Source: Prochlorococcus sp. AG-402-K21 (GTDB lineage: Bacteria; Cyanobacteriota; Cyanobacteriia; PCC-6307; Cyanobiaceae). From it: DNA of 64,000 nt. The notes beneath the pieces are model-generated. The model saw only the letters and a program-made list of their open reading frames with translations, made no database searches and had not been told where the DNA came from. The translations under genes and the position numbers were made by a program. This document shows, piece after piece, positions 42,616 through 53,571 of this stretch. The stretch lies in contig QCII01000002.1 in assembly GCA_003216775.1 (NCBI GenBank), positions 62,001 through 126,000 of the forward strand, read 5' to 3'. Each line of letters begins with the position of its first letter. The first letter of the stretch is position 1.

Positions 42616-43244
42616 CAACACTCGAAAATCTCAAATGGGATGGTAAAAAATCAGGGAAAGTTACTCTTGATTTGTCAGTTGCTAAAGAAACTTCTTCTGC
42701 AGACTTAATACATAGAGCAGTTCTTAGGCAGCTAGCAAATAAAAGACAAGGGACAGCATCAACTTTGACAAGATCTGAAGTACGTGGGGGCGGTAGAAAG
42801 CCATACAAACAGAAAGGTACCGGAAGAGCACGTCAAGGATCAATAAGAACACCTCTAAGACCTGGCGGAGGAATTATCTTTGGACCGAAGCCACGTTCCT
42901 ACAATCTTGATATGAATCGTAAGGAACGTAGGTTAGCTCTTAGAACAGCATTAATGTCCAGAGTTTCTGATATGAAGGCTGTTGAAGATTTTGGATCTAC
43001 TTTAAAGCAGCCTAAAACAAGTGAAATCATCAATGGCCTTGCTCGATTAGGTATACAAAAAACTGAAAAAGTTTTGGTTATTCTTGATAGTCCCTCAGAG
43101 GTAATAAAAAAATCAATCAATAATATTGAAAAAGTAAAATTAATTGCCGCTGATCAATTAAATGTATTTGATATTCTCAATGCTAATAAGTTGGTAATAG
43201 GTCAATCAGCAATAAATAAAATTCAGGAGGTTTATGCATCATGA
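42612..43244 (+). CDS. rplD: 50S ribosomal protein L4
   Basis: A 210-aa protein with the extended loop [51 protein letters not shown] (about 45-95) that lines the exit tunnel. It overlaps rplC and rplW by 4 bp each. In E. coli L4 also represses its own operon; no equivalent leader is evident here. Confidence 0.99.
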   Translation: MTTLENLKWDGKKSGKVTLDLSVAKETSSADLIHRAVLRQLANKRQGTASTLTRSEVRGGGRKPYKQKGTGRARQGSIRTPLRPGGGIIFGPKPRSYNLDMNRKERRLALRTALMSRVSDMKAVEDFGSTLKQPKTSEIINGLARLGIQKTEKVLVILDSPSEVIKKSINNIEKVKLIAADQLNVFDILNANKLVIGQSAINKIQEVYAS

Positions 43245-43543
43245 GTAAATTATTTGATTCTCGTTTAGCAGATGTAATACGAAAGCCTGTTATTACTGAG
43301 AAAGCTACCAACGCACTAGATCTTAATCAATATACTTTTGAAGTGGATCACAGAGCGGCAAAGCCACAAATCAAGGCAGCCATTGAAGCCTTGTTTAGTG
43401 TTAAAGTTATAGGAGTCAATACTATGAATCCTCCAAGGAGAACAAGAAGAGTCGGGAAGTTTTCCGGTAAACGTTCTCAGGTCAAGAAGGCAATTGTACG
43501 TCTTGCTGAAGGAGACAAAATCCAACTATTTCCAGAATCTTAA
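43241..43543 (+). CDS. rplW: 50S ribosomal protein L23
   Basis: A 100-aa protein with the exit-tunnel docking surface for trigger factor. It starts [26 protein letters not shown], with the conserved loop [25 protein letters not shown] Shine-Dalgarno sequence lies within the end of rplD. Confidence 0.99.
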   Translation: MSKLFDSRLADVIRKPVITEKATNALDLNQYTFEVDHRAAKPQIKAAIEALFSVKVIGVNTMNPPRRTRRVGKFSGKRSQVKKAIVRLAEGDKIQLFPES

Positions 43544-43555
43544 GGAGTTTTAATC

Positions 43556-44419
43556 ATGGCAATTCGTAAATTTAAACCTTATACACCTGGCACTAGACAG
43601 AGAGTAGTTACTGATTTTAGTGAAATAACAAGTTCAAAACCTGAGAGATCACTAATAGTTTCAAAACATAGATTTAAAGGCAGGAATAATCGTGGAGTTA
43701 TTACTTGTCGTCATCGTGGAGGTGGTCATAAAAGGCAATATAGATTAGTCGATTTTAGAAGAGATAAAAGAAATATTAACGCTAAAGTTGCAGCTATCCA
43801 CTACGATCCTCATAGAAATGCAAGACTTGCACTTTTATTTTACGAAGATGGAGAGAAAAGATATATAATTGCTCCAGCTGGAGTAAAAGTTGGACAAAAT
43901 GTCATATCTGGAGAAAGCGTTCCAATTGAAGATGGAAATGCAATGCCACTTTCTGTTATGCCATTAGGATCTAGTGTTCATTGTGTTGAGCTATATGCAG
44001 GAAGAGGTGCTCAGATGGTTAGATCCGCTGGAGCTAGTGCACAAGTTATGGCAAAAGAGGGAGATTATGTTGCTTTAAAGCTTCCATCTACCGAGGTAAG
44101 ACTTGTTAGAAAAGAATGCTATGCAACTCTTGGAGAAGTTGGTAATTCAGAAATTAGAAATACTAGCTTAGGTAAAGCAGGAAGAAGAAGATGGCTTGGA
44201 AGAAGGCCACAAGTAAGAGGAAGTGTAATGAACCCATGTGATCATCCACATGGAGGAGGAGAGGGAAAAGCCCCAATTGGAAGAGCAGGCCCTGTTACTC
44301 CATGGGGTAAACCAGCTCTCGGGTTAAAGACACGTAAAAAGAACAAACCAAGTAATAAATTAGTAGTTCGAAGGCGACGTCGAGTTTCCAAGAGGAGTAG
44401 AGGAGGAAGAGACTCTTGA
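43556..44419 (+). CDS. rplB: 50S ribosomal protein L2
   Basis: A 287-aa protein, primary 23S rRNA binder needed for subunit joining. The C-terminal [36 protein letters not shown] holds the conserved His near the peptidyl-transferase centre. AAGGAG precedes the ATG. Confidence 0.99.
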   Translation: MAIRKFKPYTPGTRQRVVTDFSEITSSKPERSLIVSKHRFKGRNNRGVITCRHRGGGHKRQYRLVDFRRDKRNINAKVAAIHYDPHRNARLALLFYEDGEKRYIIAPAGVKVGQNVISGESVPIEDGNAMPLSVMPLGSSVHCVELYAGRGAQMVRSAGASAQVMAKEGDYVALKLPSTEVRLVRKECYATLGEVGNSEIRNTSLGKAGRRRWLGRRPQVRGSVMNPCDHPHGGGEGKAPIGRAGPVTPWGKPALGLKTRKKNKPSNKLVVRRRRRVSKRSRGGRDS

Positions 44420-44456
44420 TTACTTCGTTTTTTATTTTAATTTCTATTTCATAAAC

Positions 44457-44735
44457 ATGGGACGCTCACTAAAAAAAGGACCTTTCATAGCAGATAGCTT
44501 GCTAAAAAAGGTAGAAAAACAAAATACTGATAATGACAAGTCTGTTATTAAAACTTGGTCTAGATCCTCCACGATTTTGCCTGTAATGATCGGCCACACA
44601 ATTGCGGTACATAATGGCAAGACCCATATTCCTGTTTTTATAACCGAACAAATGATCGGCCATAAACTCGGAGAATTTGCTCCTACACGCACTTACCGAG
44701 GGCACATAAGAGATAAGAAAGGAGCCAAATCATGA
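44457..44735 (+). CDS. rpsS: 30S ribosomal protein S19
   Basis: A 92-aa protein of standard length. It starts [20 protein letters not shown] and has [32 protein letters not shown]. It forms part of the 30S head with S13. It overlaps rplV by 4 bp. Confidence 0.99.
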   Translation: MGRSLKKGPFIADSLLKKVEKQNTDNDKSVIKTWSRSSTILPVMIGHTIAVHNGKTHIPVFITEQMIGHKLGEFAPTRTYRGHIRDKKGAKS

Positions 44736-45118
44736 CAAAAACGTCAGAAACCCAAAAAATAGCCATTGCTCATGGAAACTATGTTCGAGGATCAGCTTCT
44801 AAAGTCAGAAGAGTTTTGGATCAAATAAGGGGTCGGTCTTATAGAGATGCATTAATCATGTTGGAATTTATGCCCTACAGATCTACTGATCCAATTACTA
44901 AAGTTCTAAGATCTGCAGTTGCTAATGCAGAGCATAATCTTGGAATGGATCCATCTACCTTAGTGATTTCCTCTGCATGGGCTAATAGTGGTCCTGTAAT
45001 GAAAAGGTATAGACCTAGAGCGCAAGGTAGAGCTTTCTCTATCAAAAAACAGACTTGCCATATTAGTATTTCTGTTGAATCTGCGAATACTCAAACTAAT
45101 GCGGAGGTACAAAATTAA
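44732..45118 (+). CDS. rplV: 50S ribosomal protein L22
   Basis: A 128-aa protein. The helical globular part contains [45 protein letters not shown], followed by the beta-hairpin [23 protein letters not shown], which reaches into the exit tunnel and is the macrolide-resistance locus in other bacteria. The stop overlaps the rpsC start by one base. Confidence 0.99.
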   Translation: MTKTSETQKIAIAHGNYVRGSASKVRRVLDQIRGRSYRDALIMLEFMPYRSTDPITKVLRSAVANAEHNLGMDPSTLVISSAWANSGPVMKRYRPRAQGRAFSIKKQTCHISISVESANTQTNAEVQN

Positions 45119-45849
45119 TGGGACATAAAATACATCCATCTGGACTAAGATTGGGAATCACTCAAGAGCATCGCTCCAAATGGTTTGCTACTTCAAAGAC
45201 ATATCCAATTTTACTTCAAGAAGATTTTAAAATTCGGACTTTCATACAGAAAAAATATGGTGCAGCAGGAATTAGCGATGTATTAATAGCTAGAAAAGCT
45301 GATCAACTGGAACTTGAATTAAAAACAGCAAGACCAGGCGTGATAGTGGGAAGACAAGGAAGTGGTATTGAAGAATTAAGATCTGGAATTCAAAAAACTA
45401 TTGGAGATAGGACAAGGCAAGTCAGGATTAATGTTGTTGAAGTTGAACGCGTTGATGCGGATGCTTTTCTACTAGCTGAATATATTTCACAACAACTTGA
45501 AAAAAGAGTAGCCTTCAGGAGAACTATTAGGATGGCACTTCAAAGGGCACAAAGGGCTGGAGTACTAGGCCTCAAAATACAAGTAGGGGGTAGATTAAAT
45601 GGAGCTGAAATTGCTAGAACCGAATGGACTAGGGAAGGTAGAGTCCCCTTGCATACTTTGAGAGCCGAAATTGACTATGCGACACGTGAGGCTAATACAA
45701 CTTATGGCGTCTTGGGCATAAAAGTTTGGGTTTTCAAAGGTGAAGTTCTTCCTAAAGAAGAACAAACAATTCCTGTGGGTTCAAACCCTAAGAGGAAAGG
45801 TAGTCGAAGACCTCAGCAGTTTGAGGATCGTTCTAACGAGAATTCATAG
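45118..45849 (+). CDS. rpsC: 30S ribosomal protein S3
   Basis: A 243-aa protein with a type II KH domain ([23 protein letters not shown], about 75-97) and the C-terminal S3 domain [34 protein letters not shown]. The tail after about residue 215 is basic and cyanobacterium-specific ([21 protein letters not shown]). It helps the ribosomal mRNA-entry helicase function. Confidence 0.99.
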   Translation: MGHKIHPSGLRLGITQEHRSKWFATSKTYPILLQEDFKIRTFIQKKYGAAGISDVLIARKADQLELELKTARPGVIVGRQGSGIEELRSGIQKTIGDRTRQVRINVVEVERVDADAFLLAEYISQQLEKRVAFRRTIRMALQRAQRAGVLGLKIQVGGRLNGAEIARTEWTREGRVPLHTLRAEIDYATREANTTYGVLGIKVWVFKGEVLPKEEQTIPVGSNPKRKGSRRPQQFEDRSNENS

Positions 45850-45860
45850 GAGGTATAAAA

Positions 45861-46343
45861 ATGCTTAGTCCAAAACGTACTAAATTTCGTAAACAACACA
45901 GAGGCAGAATGAGGGGTGTTGCCTCCAAAGGCAATACTATTGCTTTTGGTCAATTTGCCCTCCAAGCCCAAGACTGTGGATGGGTAACTGCACGTCAAAT
46001 TGAGGCAAGTCGAAGAGCAATGACTAGATATATCAAACGTGGAGGTCAAATATGGATAAGAATATTTCCTGATAAACCTGTCACTATGAGGCCTGCTGAA
46101 ACAAGAATGGGTTCTGGTAAAGGTAATCCCGAGTTTTGGGTTGCAGTTGTAAAACCAGGAAGGATACTTTTTGAAATGGGTGGAGATGATATTACGGAGG
46201 ATATCGCGAAAGAAGCTATGCGTTTAGCTCAATATAAACTTCCTGTAAAAACGAAATTTATCTCAACTGACAACAAATTAGAAAATCCCTCCTCAAAAGA
46301 GTCAAATACTAAAACAAAGTCTCAAGAGGAGGTTAAACAATGA
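45861..46343 (+). CDS. rplP: 50S ribosomal protein L16
   Basis: A 160-aa protein, about 20 residues longer than E. coli L16 through a Ser/Lys/Glu-rich tail ([21 protein letters not shown]). The core [29 protein letters not shown] and [55 protein letters not shown] is standard. A strong AGGAGG Shine-Dalgarno sequence precedes it. The tail contains the Shine-Dalgarno sequence of rpmC, which overlaps by 4 bp. Confidence 0.98.
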   Translation: MLSPKRTKFRKQHRGRMRGVASKGNTIAFGQFALQAQDCGWVTARQIEASRRAMTRYIKRGGQIWIRIFPDKPVTMRPAETRMGSGKGNPEFWVAVVKPGRILFEMGGDDITEDIAKEAMRLAQYKLPVKTKFISTDNKLENPSSKESNTKTKSQEEVKQ

Positions 46344-46558
46344 AAAACTCTGAGTCACTTAAAGAATTTAAGAAATTAAATTCTTCCCAAATTACTGAGA
46401 AGATTAGTCAATTACGAAAAGATCTTTTTGATTTGAGATTCAAACAAGCTACTAGACAGCTCAATGAAACTCATAAATTCAAAATCATAAAGAAACAAGT
46501 TGCTCAATTACTTACTCTCAGTAAAAGTCAAGCGTCTTCTCAATCAACTTCAGATTAA
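46340..46558 (+). CDS. rpmC: 50S ribosomal protein L29
   Basis: A 72-aa helical hairpin protein near the exit tunnel. [48 protein letters not shown] shows the typical L29 pattern. The GAGGAGG upstream sequence is strong. Confidence 0.97.
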   Translation: MKNSESLKEFKKLNSSQITEKISQLRKDLFDLRFKQATRQLNETHKFKIIKKQVAQLLTLSKSQASSQSTSD

Positions 46559-46567
46559 TTATTAGTT

Positions 46568-46834
46568 ATGGCACTTAAAGAAAGAATTGGTACTGTTGTC
46601 AGCGACAAAATGGATAAAACAGTCGTTGTTGCTGTTATTAACAGATATCCACACCCCATTTATAAAAAAATTGTAAGTAGAACTACAAGGTATAAAGCGC
46701 ATGATCCTGAAAATACTTGTGTTTTAGGTGATCGAGTTAAAATTAAGGAGACTAGACCACTTAGTGCTCATAAAAGATGGGCAATAGAAGAGATTCTTAA
46801 TAAATCAATTCAAACTAAGGAGGTTAAAAAATGA
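46568..46834 (+). CDS. rpsQ: 30S ribosomal protein S17
   Basis: An 88-aa OB-fold protein binding 16S r[47 protein letters not shown] and [20 protein letters not shown] are conserved. It overlaps rplN by 4 bp. Confidence 0.98.
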
Positions 46835-47196
46835 TTCAACAAGAAACTTACTTAACAGTAGCTGATAACAGCGGTGCCAAGAGACTTCAGTGCATTAGGG
46901 TGTTAGGATCTAATAGAAGATACGCTCATGTTGGAGATGTTATTGTAGCAACTGTTAAAGACGCTCTTCCTAATATGGGAGTTAAGAAATCTGAAGTTGT
47001 AAAAGCTGTTATCGTTAGAACGAAAGCAACATTAAGACGAAATACTGGTAATTCGATTAGATTTGATGATAATGCTGCTGTTTTGATTAACGAAGATAAG
47101 AATCCAAAAGGAACTAGAGTTTTTGGTCCTGTAGCTCGAGAACTGCGGGATAAAAATTACACCAAGATTGTTTCTCTTGCTCCGGAGGTAATTTAA
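46831..47196 (+). CDS. rplN: 50S ribosomal protein L14
   Basis: A 121-aa protein, first gene of the spc section. It starts [26 protein letters not shown] and ends with [22 protein letters not shown], the classic L14 pattern. AAGGAGG precedes the ATG. Confidence 0.99.
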
Positions 47197-47553
47197 ATGT
47201 TGAATTCATTAAAACAAAAGAAAAGTTTCCAAAGAATAAAGATGCGAATCAAAACGGGAGATTTAGTAAAAGTAATTAACGGAAAGGAAAAAGGAAAAAC
47301 TGGAGAGGTTTTAAAAACCATTCCTCTTGAAAATAGAGTAATTGTTAAGGGAATTAACCTTAGGACCAAACATGTAAAACCAACTCAGGAAGGAGAAACT
47401 GGAAGAATACTTACAGAAGAAGCATCTTTACATGCATCAAATGTAATGTTTTTCTCAAAGGATAAAAATCTTACCAGTAAGATTGAATACTTCATTGATA
47501 AAGAGGGAGTTAAGAAAAGACGATTGAAGAAAACTGGTGAAGTAATTGATTAA
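47197..47553 (+). CDS. rplX: 50S ribosomal protein L24
   Basis: A 118-aa assembly-initiating protein. The KOW motif is [28 protein letters not shown] (about 16-43). The 15 residues before it are an extension common in cyanobacteria. The gene starts directly at the end of rplN and is followed by the 73-bp gap with a hairpin before rplE. Confidence 0.97.
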   Translation: MLNSLKQKKSFQRIKMRIKTGDLVKVINGKEKGKTGEVLKTIPLENRVIVKGINLRTKHVKPTQEGETGRILTEEASLHASNVMFFSKDKNLTSKIEYFIDKEGVKKRRLKKTGEVID

Positions 47554-47594
47554 TTTTTCATCAGAAACTAGATTTAAACTTTTTTTAATTTATC

Positions 47595-47616
47595 AATTCT
47601 GACAAAGACCAGAATT
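47595..47616 (+). promoter_or_regulatory. Hairpin in the rplX-rplE gap
   Basis: AATTCTG and its exact complement CAGAATT enclose an 8-nt loop, ending 10 bp before the rplE ATG. In E. coli the junction of rplX and rplE carries the S8 target that controls the spc operon. This hairpin has the right position, but whether it binds S8 is inference. Confidence 0.45.
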
Positions 47617-47626
47617 AACAAAAATT

Positions 47627-48166
47627 ATGACTCTAAAAAATCGCTACAAAGAAACAATTAGACCAAAACTTCTAAAAGATCTTGGTCTTAAAAATATTCA
47701 TCAAGTCCCTAAAGTTGTCAAAGTCAACGTCAATAGAGGTCTTGGTGAAGCCGCTTCAAATTCAAAAGCTCTAGAAGCTTCTTTAAACGAAATGGCAACA
47801 ATTACAGGACAAAAAGCCTTAGTAACAAGGGCTAAAAAAGCTATTGCGGGTTTTAAAATTCGTGAAGGCATGCCGATTGGTTGTACTGTAACTTTGAGGG
47901 GAGACAGGATGTATTCCTTTTTAGAGAGATTTATAAATCTAGCTCTACCAAGAATAAGAGACTTTAGAGGGGTTAATCCAAAAAGTTTCGATGGGAGAGG
48001 AAATTATACCCTTGGAGTTAAAGAACAATTGATTTTTCCTGAAATCTCTTTTGATAAAATAGATTCAATAAGAGGCATGGATATAACGATTGTTACTAGT
48101 GCAAGATCAGATCAAGAAGGTAAAGCTCTTTTACAAGAGTTAGGTATGCCTTTTAGTAAGAATTAA
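47627..48166 (+). CDS. rplE: 50S ribosomal protein L5
   Basis: A 179-aa protein binding 5S rRNA and the P-site tRNA elbow. [64 protein letters not shown] is the conserved core. The usual rpsN is absent after it; rpsH follows directly. Confidence 0.99.
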   Translation: MTLKNRYKETIRPKLLKDLGLKNIHQVPKVVKVNVNRGLGEAASNSKALEASLNEMATITGQKALVTRAKKAIAGFKIREGMPIGCTVTLRGDRMYSFLERFINLALPRIRDFRGVNPKSFDGRGNYTLGVKEQLIFPEISFDKIDSIRGMDITIVTSARSDQEGKALLQELGMPFSKN

Positions 48167-48175
48167 ATTAAAACT

Positions 48176-48577
48176 ATGTCAAATCACGATCCTATTTCAG
48201 ATATGCTTACTCGCATTAGAAATGCGAGTCAAAAAAAGCATATGACAACAACAATCCCAAGTTCAAAAATGTCCTTAAGTATTGCCAAAGTGCTTCAAAA
48301 AGAGGGTTTCATTTCTGATATTAATGAGGAAGGTGAAGGTTATAAATCACAAATAGTACTTGGTCTCAAATATAGTGGTAAAAATAAATTCCCTACTATA
48401 CGTTCTATGCAAAGAGTTAGTAAACCTGGCTTGAGAATTTATAAGAATACTAAAGGTTTACCAAAAGTTCTTGGAGGCCTAGGAGTTGCCATTATCTCGA
48501 CTTCTAAAGGTGTAATGAGCGATCGTGATGCCAGGAAGCAAGGAGTCGGTGGCGAAATCCTTTGCTATGTTTATTAA
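48176..48577 (+). CDS. rpsH: 30S ribosomal protein S8
   Basis: A 133-aa protein. The N terminus [20 protein letters not shown] and the C-terminal [34 protein letters not shown] are diagnostic. In E. coli S8 is the spc operon repressor, relevant to the hairpin ahead of rplE. Confidence 0.99.
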   Translation: MSNHDPISDMLTRIRNASQKKHMTTTIPSSKMSLSIAKVLQKEGFISDINEEGEGYKSQIVLGLKYSGKNKFPTIRSMQRVSKPGLRIYKNTKGLPKVLGGLGVAIISTSKGVMSDRDARKQGVGGEILCYVY

Positions 48578-48589
48578 GGAGAATTAATC

Positions 48590-49129
48590 ATGTCAAGAAT
48601 CGGTAAAACGCCAGTACTTATTCCAGAGAAAGTTTCAGTTGATTTTGATGGATTAATGGTTATAGTTAAAGGCCCAAAGGGTGAATTAAAACGACTTATG
48701 CCTGAAGGTGTTAGTTTTGATAAAAAGGATAATGCTGTTATTGTAAGCCCTACTACAACAAAAATACATTCACGTCAAAGACATGGTTTATGTAGAGCCT
48801 TAATTGCAAATATGGTGGAAGGGGTTAGCCAAGGTTTTTCAAAAAAACTTGAAATAGTAGGTGTTGGATCTAGAGCACAAGTAAAAGGAAAAAATCTAAT
48901 TGTGAGTGCAGGATATAGTCACCCAGTAGAAATGATCCCCCCCGATGGTATAACATACAAGGTTGAAAGTAATACAAACGTTACTGTATCTGGAATTGAT
49001 AAGGAAATTGTTGGCAATGAAGCAGCAAAAATCAGATCAATTAGACCTCCAGAGCCTTATAAAGGAAAAGGAATTAAATACCAAGATGAGAGAATTCTCA
49101 GAAAAGCTGGTAAATCTGGCAAAAAATAA
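48590..49129 (+). CDS. rplF: 50S ribosomal protein L6
   Basis: A 179-aa protein near the sarcin-ricin loop with two homologous domains. It starts [17 protein letters not shown] and has the second-domain motif [21 protein letters not shown] (read [17 protein letters not shown] here). AAGGAG precedes the start. Confidence 0.99.
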   Translation: MSRIGKTPVLIPEKVSVDFDGLMVIVKGPKGELKRLMPEGVSFDKKDNAVIVSPTTTKIHSRQRHGLCRALIANMVEGVSQGFSKKLEIVGVGSRAQVKGKNLIVSAGYSHPVEMIPPDGITYKVESNTNVTVSGIDKEIVGNEAAKIRSIRPPEPYKGKGIKYQDERILRKAGKSGKK

Positions 49130-49144
49130 TTCGACTTAAAAACA

Positions 49145-49513
49145 ATGACCAAACTTTCCAGGAAATTACAAACCCAAAAAAGACATAGGAGATTAAGAAG
49201 ATCCTTAATTGGAGATGCAACACGTCCAAGATTGTCTGTTTTTCGCTCTAATAACCATATTTATGCACAGGTTATAGACGATACTTCTCAAAAAACTATC
49301 TGTTCAGCATCAACTGTTGATAAAGAACTCAGAGAAAAATCCGAGAAGTTACCTTCTGATTGTAATTCTTCTTCAACTGTCGGGAAATTACTAGCAAAGA
49401 GAGCAATAAAAAAAGGTATCAAGCAAGTAATTTTTGACCGTGGAGGAAATTTATATCACGGTAGGGTTAAGGCTCTTGCTGACGCTGCTCGTGAAGCTGG
49501 CTTAAAATTCTAA
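49145..49513 (+). CDS. rplR: 50S ribosomal protein L18
   Basis: A 122-aa 5S rRNA-binding protein. The basic N terminus [20 protein letters not shown], then [20 protein letters not shown] and the end [26 protein letters not shown], is typical. Confidence 0.99.
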   Translation: MTKLSRKLQTQKRHRRLRRSLIGDATRPRLSVFRSNNHIYAQVIDDTSQKTICSASTVDKELREKSEKLPSDCNSSSTVGKLLAKRAIKKGIKQVIFDRGGNLYHGRVKALADAAREAGLKF

Positions 49514-49528
49514 CTTCAATTTTTTACT

Positions 49529-50152
49529 ATGACTGATACTCCAATTCAACAATCAACTCAATCCAAGACTAATAATGTCTCTAATGCTAACCCTAGCGAA
49601 CAAAAAAAGAATAATCGTAATAACGATCGAAAAAGGAATAGAAAAGGTGATTCAAAAAATCTAGAGAGAGATTCTGATTGGCAAGAGAGGGTAGTTCAAA
49701 TAAGGCGTGTATCTAAAACAGTTAAAGGCGGAAAAAAAATGAGTTTTAGAGCCATAGTTGTTGTTGGTAATGAGAAAGGCCAAGTTGGAGTTGGAGTTGG
49801 TAAAGCTGGAGATGTCATTGGTGCTGTTAGAAAAGGTGTTTCAGATGGTAAAAAGAATCTTGTCAGGGTTCCTTTGACCCCAAATAATTCAATACCAACT
49901 TTATCTAAAGGTAGAAATGGCGCTGCTAATGTACTCATTAGGCCAGCAGCTCCAGGTACAGGTGTAATTGCTGGTGGTTCAATTAGAACAGTTTTAGAAT
50001 TAGCGGGCATAAAAAATGTCTTAGCTAAAAGATTGGGTAGTAAAACACCTTTGAATAATGCAAGAGCTGCTATGGTAGCTCTTGCTCAATTAAGAACACA
50101 CAAATCTGCCTCTAGGGAGAGAGGCATCTCTCTTGAACAGCTCTATTCTTAA
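49529..50152 (+). CDS. rpsE: 30S ribosomal protein S5
   Basis: A 207-aa protein, longer than E. coli S5 (167 aa) by an N-terminal Asn/Lys/Arg-rich extension of about 40 residues. The core begins at [47 protein letters not shown]. The expected rpmD (L30) gene is absent after it. Confidence 0.98.
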   Translation: MTDTPIQQSTQSKTNNVSNANPSEQKKNNRNNDRKRNRKGDSKNLERDSDWQERVVQIRRVSKTVKGGKKMSFRAIVVVGNEKGQVGVGVGKAGDVIGAVRKGVSDGKKNLVRVPLTPNNSIPTLSKGRNGAANVLIRPAAPGTGVIAGGSIRTVLELAGIKNVLAKRLGSKTPLNNARAAMVALAQLRTHKSASRERGISLEQLYS

Positions 50153-50156
50153 AATT

Positions 50157-50615
50157 ATGACTTCATTACTAAATACACTTAAATCAAACTTTGGCTCTAG
50201 AAAGAAAAAATTAAGAAAGGGTAGAGGAATTGCTGCAGGTCAGGGCGCTTCATGTGGTTTTGGAATGAGAGGCCAAAAGTCACGTTCTGGTAGACCTACT
50301 CGCCCAGGTTTTGAAGGTGGACAAATGCCTTTGTATAGAAGAGTTCCAAAATTAAAGCACTTTGAAATAATTAATCAAAAGAACTTTTCCATAATTAATT
50401 TAGATAAATTAAATGATTTTAATGATAATGATACTGTTAACATAGACTCACTGGTTAAAAAAGGATTAATCTTTAAGCCAAAATTTCCTTTGAAAGTTCT
50501 TGGTAAGGGAGAAATAAATGTCAAATTAACAGTCCAAGCTAATGCATTCACAAAAGCTGCAAAACAAAAAATTGAGGACGCTGGTGGATCTTGCGAGCTT
50601 ATAAATAATAAATAA
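50157..50615 (+). CDS. rplO: 50S ribosomal protein L15
   Basis: A 152-aa protein from the ATG at 50157, the start matching the family ([30 protein letters not shown]). An in-frame ATG at 50133 lies inside rpsE and is not used. The Gly/Arg-rich N terminus [38 protein letters not shown] is diagnostic. Confidence 0.98.
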   Translation: MTSLLNTLKSNFGSRKKKLRKGRGIAAGQGASCGFGMRGQKSRSGRPTRPGFEGGQMPLYRRVPKLKHFEIINQKNFSIINLDKLNDFNDNDTVNIDSLVKKGLIFKPKFPLKVLGKGEINVKLTVQANAFTKAAKQKIEDAGGSCELINNK

Positions 50616-50646
50616 ATTCACTAAAAAGTTTAAGTAAGCTTCTAAA

Positions 50647-51966
50647 ATGTTTGTCAACAAAAGTAGAAATCCTAGCGCTTCTGAAATAATCTCTCAATTA
50701 TTTTCAAATAAAGAGCTAAGAAATAGAGTTTTAACAACTTTAAGTCTTCTTCTTTTAGTAAGACTTGGCATATACATTCCAATGCCTGGTATTGATAGAG
50801 TTGCTTTTAAAAGTTTCATAGATCAAGGTGGCCAATTAATAGGTTTTTTAGATATTTTTACTGGAGGTGGAATTTCAACCCTTGGAATTTTCGCATTGGG
50901 TATACTTCCCTTTATCAATGCATCAATTATTATTCAGCTCCTTACCGCTTCATTGCCTGTTCTTGAAGACTTACAAAAAAATGAGGGAGAAGCAGGTAGA
51001 AGAAAAATAGCCCAAATAACTAGATATGTCTCATTGGGATGGGGGTTTTTGCAAAGTATTATTTTTTCTTTAATTCTTAAACAATACGCAATTCAAGGGA
51101 TTAGTGAAACGACATTTGTCTTGCAAACCTCTATTGCCTTAGTCACTGGCTCAATGTTAGTTATGTGGTTTAGTGAAATTATTACAGAGAAAGGCATAGG
51201 GCAGGGAGCTTCATTAGTAATTTTTTTGAACATTGTTTCGACCTTGCCAAAGGCTCTAAGCTCAACAATTGAAAAAGCACAGACTGGTGATCGCGGAGAT
51301 GTTTTAGGTATAGCAGTTTTACTGGGAGTATTTTTACTGACAATTGTTGGCATAATTTTTGTCCAAGAGGGAGCTAGACGAATCCCAATAGTTAGTGCAA
51401 AAAGGCAAATAGGGAATTCAACATTACTTCCTTCAAGGCAGAGTTATTTACCTTTAAAATTAAATGCTGGAGGAGTTATGCCTATCATATTTGCATCTGC
51501 CTTGATTTTTTTACCTATAACTATTGCAAATGTCACGGGCAATCCAGTTTTAATTAAACTCGCGAGTAGTTTAAATCCTGGATCTTCAAATCCATGGCCT
51601 TATGCTCTCACATTCTTTGCCTTAATATTAGGTTTTTCCTATTTTTATGCATCTCTTACTATTAATCCAGTTGACGTGGCGTCAAATCTAAAGAAAGGAG
51701 GAGTAGCAGTGCCTGGAGTTAGGCCAGGTACTAACACAGCAAATTACTTATCAGGAATACAGAATAGGTTGACATTATTAGGGGGATTATTTTTGGGATC
51801 AGTAGCTATAATTCCAGCTGCAGTAGAAAGAGCTACAAATGTGCAGACTTTTCAAGGTTTAGGAGCAACCTCATTACTTATTCTTGTGGGTGTGGCTATT
51901 GATACTGCTAAGCAAGTTCAAACTTATGTTATTTCTCAAAGGTATGAAGGTCTAATTAACAATTAA
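50647..51966 (+). CDS. secY: Protein translocase subunit SecY
   Basis: A 439-aa, ten-span channel protein of the Sec translocon in plasma and thylakoid membranes. The plug region [49 protein letters not shown] and [20 protein letters not shown] are typical. Its stop overlaps the adk start codon by one base (TAATG). Confidence 0.99.
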   Translation: MFVNKSRNPSASEIISQLFSNKELRNRVLTTLSLLLLVRLGIYIPMPGIDRVAFKSFIDQGGQLIGFLDIFTGGGISTLGIFALGILPFINASIIIQLLTASLPVLEDLQKNEGEAGRRKIAQITRYVSLGWGFLQSIIFSLILKQYAIQGISETTFVLQTSIALVTGSMLVMWFSEIITEKGIGQGASLVIFLNIVSTLPKALSSTIEKAQTGDRGDVLGIAVLLGVFLLTIVGIIFVQEGARRIPIVSAKRQIGNSTLLPSRQSYLPLKLNAGGVMPIIFASALIFLPITIANVTGNPVLIKLASSLNPGSSNPWPYALTFFALILGFSYFYASLTINPVDVASNLKKGGVAVPGVRPGTNTANYLSGIQNRLTLLGGLFLGSVAIIPAAVERATNVQTFQGLGATSLLILVGVAIDTAKQVQTYVISQRYEGLINN

Positions 51967-52514
51967 TGAAAAAATACTTACTATTTTTAGGTGCCCCTGG
52001 AGCAGGTAAAGGGACTCAGGCGGAATTACTAAGTAAAACCAATTCTTATTTGCATCTTTCTACAGGTGAATTATTAAGAAAAGAAATTGAAATGAATACT
52101 ATTCTTGGTAGACAAGTGAAGGATATTATTAATAAAGGAGAACTTGTCAGTGACGAACTTGTATTGAAAATAGTAAGACAAAACTTAGATAAAGATAATA
52201 AAGGATGGATTTTAGACGGCTACCCAAGAAATTTATCTCAAGCAGATTCGTTGAATAAGGTTTTAATGGAAATTAGTCAACCCCTAGAAGTGGTTTTTTA
52301 CTTAGATATTCCAGAAGAAGTGCTAGTTAAGCGTTTAATTTTGAGAGGAAGAAAAGATGATACTGAAGAGACTATTAGAACAAGAGTTAATATTTATAAA
52401 AAAACAACAGAACCACTGATTCAATATTTCAAGGATCTTTCATTGTTAAAGTATATTGATGCAAATAGAGATTTAAAAACTATTTCCTCAGATATAATGC
52501 AAAAAATGGCTTGA
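51966..52514 (+). CDS. adk: Adenylate kinase, short-lid form
   Basis: A 182-aa kinase that interconverts ATP + AMP and 2 ADP. The P-loop is [16 protein letters not shown] (about 7-22), the AMP-binding segment [14 protein letters not shown] (about 81-94), and there is a short LID ([18 protein letters not shown]). The zinc-type LID insertion of the 214-aa form is absent. infA, which often follows adk-map in other bacteria, is missing; rpmJ comes next. Confidence 0.97.
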   Translation: MKKYLLFLGAPGAGKGTQAELLSKTNSYLHLSTGELLRKEIEMNTILGRQVKDIINKGELVSDELVLKIVRQNLDKDNKGWILDGYPRNLSQADSLNKVLMEISQPLEVVFYLDIPEEVLVKRLILRGRKDDTEETIRTRVNIYKKTTEPLIQYFKDLSLLKYIDANRDLKTISSDIMQKMA

Positions 52515-52560
52515 TGATGATGTAGAATATAGTATTAATGTTTTAATTGTAAAACCCCCC

Positions 52561-52677
52561 ATGAAGGTAAGATCCTCAGTCAAAAAAATCAGTCCTGACG
52601 ATCAGATCGTGAGGAGAAGAGGTAAAATCTATGTTATAAACAAGAAAAGACCTCGCAATAAACAGCGTCAGGGTTAA
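52561..52677 (+). CDS. rpmJ: 50S ribosomal protein L36, cysteine-free form
   Basis: A 38-aa protein beginning [20 protein letters not shown] and ending NKQRQG, matching L36 along its length. Canonical zinc L36 has three Cys and one His as ligands (KICEKC..C..H). Here they are replaced by S, D, N and N, so no zinc is bound. Preceded by six C residues directly before the ATG and a 6-bp hairpin GTTTTA-ATTG-TAAAAC (52540-52555). Confidence 0.96.
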   Translation: MKVRSSVKKISPDDQIVRRRGKIYVINKKRPRNKQRQG

Positions 52678-52718
52678 ATTTTAACTCTTTAATTCAAACT
52701 TTTACTTACTCAAAACAC

Positions 52719-53084
52719 GTGGCCAGGATTGCAGGAATTGACATACCTCGCGAAAAGCGAGTTGAAATTGCACTTACATACGTTTATGGAATTGGTTTAA
52801 CAAGATCAAAACTTATTCTTGCTAATACGGGTGTAAACCCAGATATTCGTGTTAAAGATCTTTCAGATTCTGATGTGCAAAAACTTAGAGCTGCTTCGGA
52901 GGAATTCAATTTAGAAGGAGATTTGAGAAGAAAAGAGGGAATGGCCTTGAAACGTTTACAAGACATAGGGTGTCTGAGAGGAAGAAGGCATAGAATGAGT
53001 CTTCCAGTAAGAGGTCAAAGAACAAGAACTAATGCAAGAACAAGACGTGGTTCAAGAAAAACAGTTGCTGGAAGAAAAAAATAA
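52719..53084 (+). CDS. rpsM: 30S ribosomal protein S13
   Basis: A 121-aa protein with a GTG start. It opens [34 protein letters not shown], the helix-two-turns-helix region, and ends with the basic tail [24 protein letters not shown]. It contacts tRNA in the P site and S19. Confidence 0.99.
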   Translation: MARIAGIDIPREKRVEIALTYVYGIGLTRSKLILANTGVNPDIRVKDLSDSDVQKLRAASEEFNLEGDLRRKEGMALKRLQDIGCLRGRRHRMSLPVRGQRTRTNARTRRGSRKTVAGRKK

Positions 53085-53128
53085 CTAAATAAATCTATTC
53101 ACAATTACCAGTATTAAATTTAATTATC

Positions 53129-53521
53129 ATGGCAGCTACAGTTAAAAAAACAGGTTCAAAAAAATCCAAACGTAATGTACCTAATGGTGTGGTACATATT
53201 CAAAGCACATTTAATAACACTATTGTTTCAATTACTGATACTTCGGGCCATGTAATTTCATGGTCATCTGCAGGAGCAAGTGGATTTAAAGGAGCTCGGA
53301 AAGGTACGCCATTTGCTGCTCAAACAGCAGCAGAAGCCGCAGCCAAGAGAGCACTTGATCAGGGCATGAGACAAATAGAAGTATTAGTTAGAGGGCCAGG
53401 CTCAGGTAGGGAAATGGCCATAAGAGCTTTACAAGTGGCCGGTTTAGAAATAACTCTAATAAGAGACGTCACTCCATTACCTCATAATGGATGTAGAAGA
53501 CCTAAACGGAGACGCGTCTAA
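53129..53521 (+). CDS. rpsK: 30S ribosomal protein S11
   Basis: A 130-aa platform protein. Conserved are [46 protein letters not shown] and the end [18 protein letters not shown]. In many bacteria rpsD follows; here rpoA does. Confidence 0.99.
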   Translation: MAATVKKTGSKKSKRNVPNGVVHIQSTFNNTIVSITDTSGHVISWSSAGASGFKGARKGTPFAAQTAAEAAAKRALDQGMRQIEVLVRGPGSGREMAIRALQVAGLEITLIRDVTPLPHNGCRRPKRRRV

Positions 53522-53571
53522 GTCTTAACCATTCTCTAATCCTCCTAAAAACTTTTAACCTCATTTTTTCC

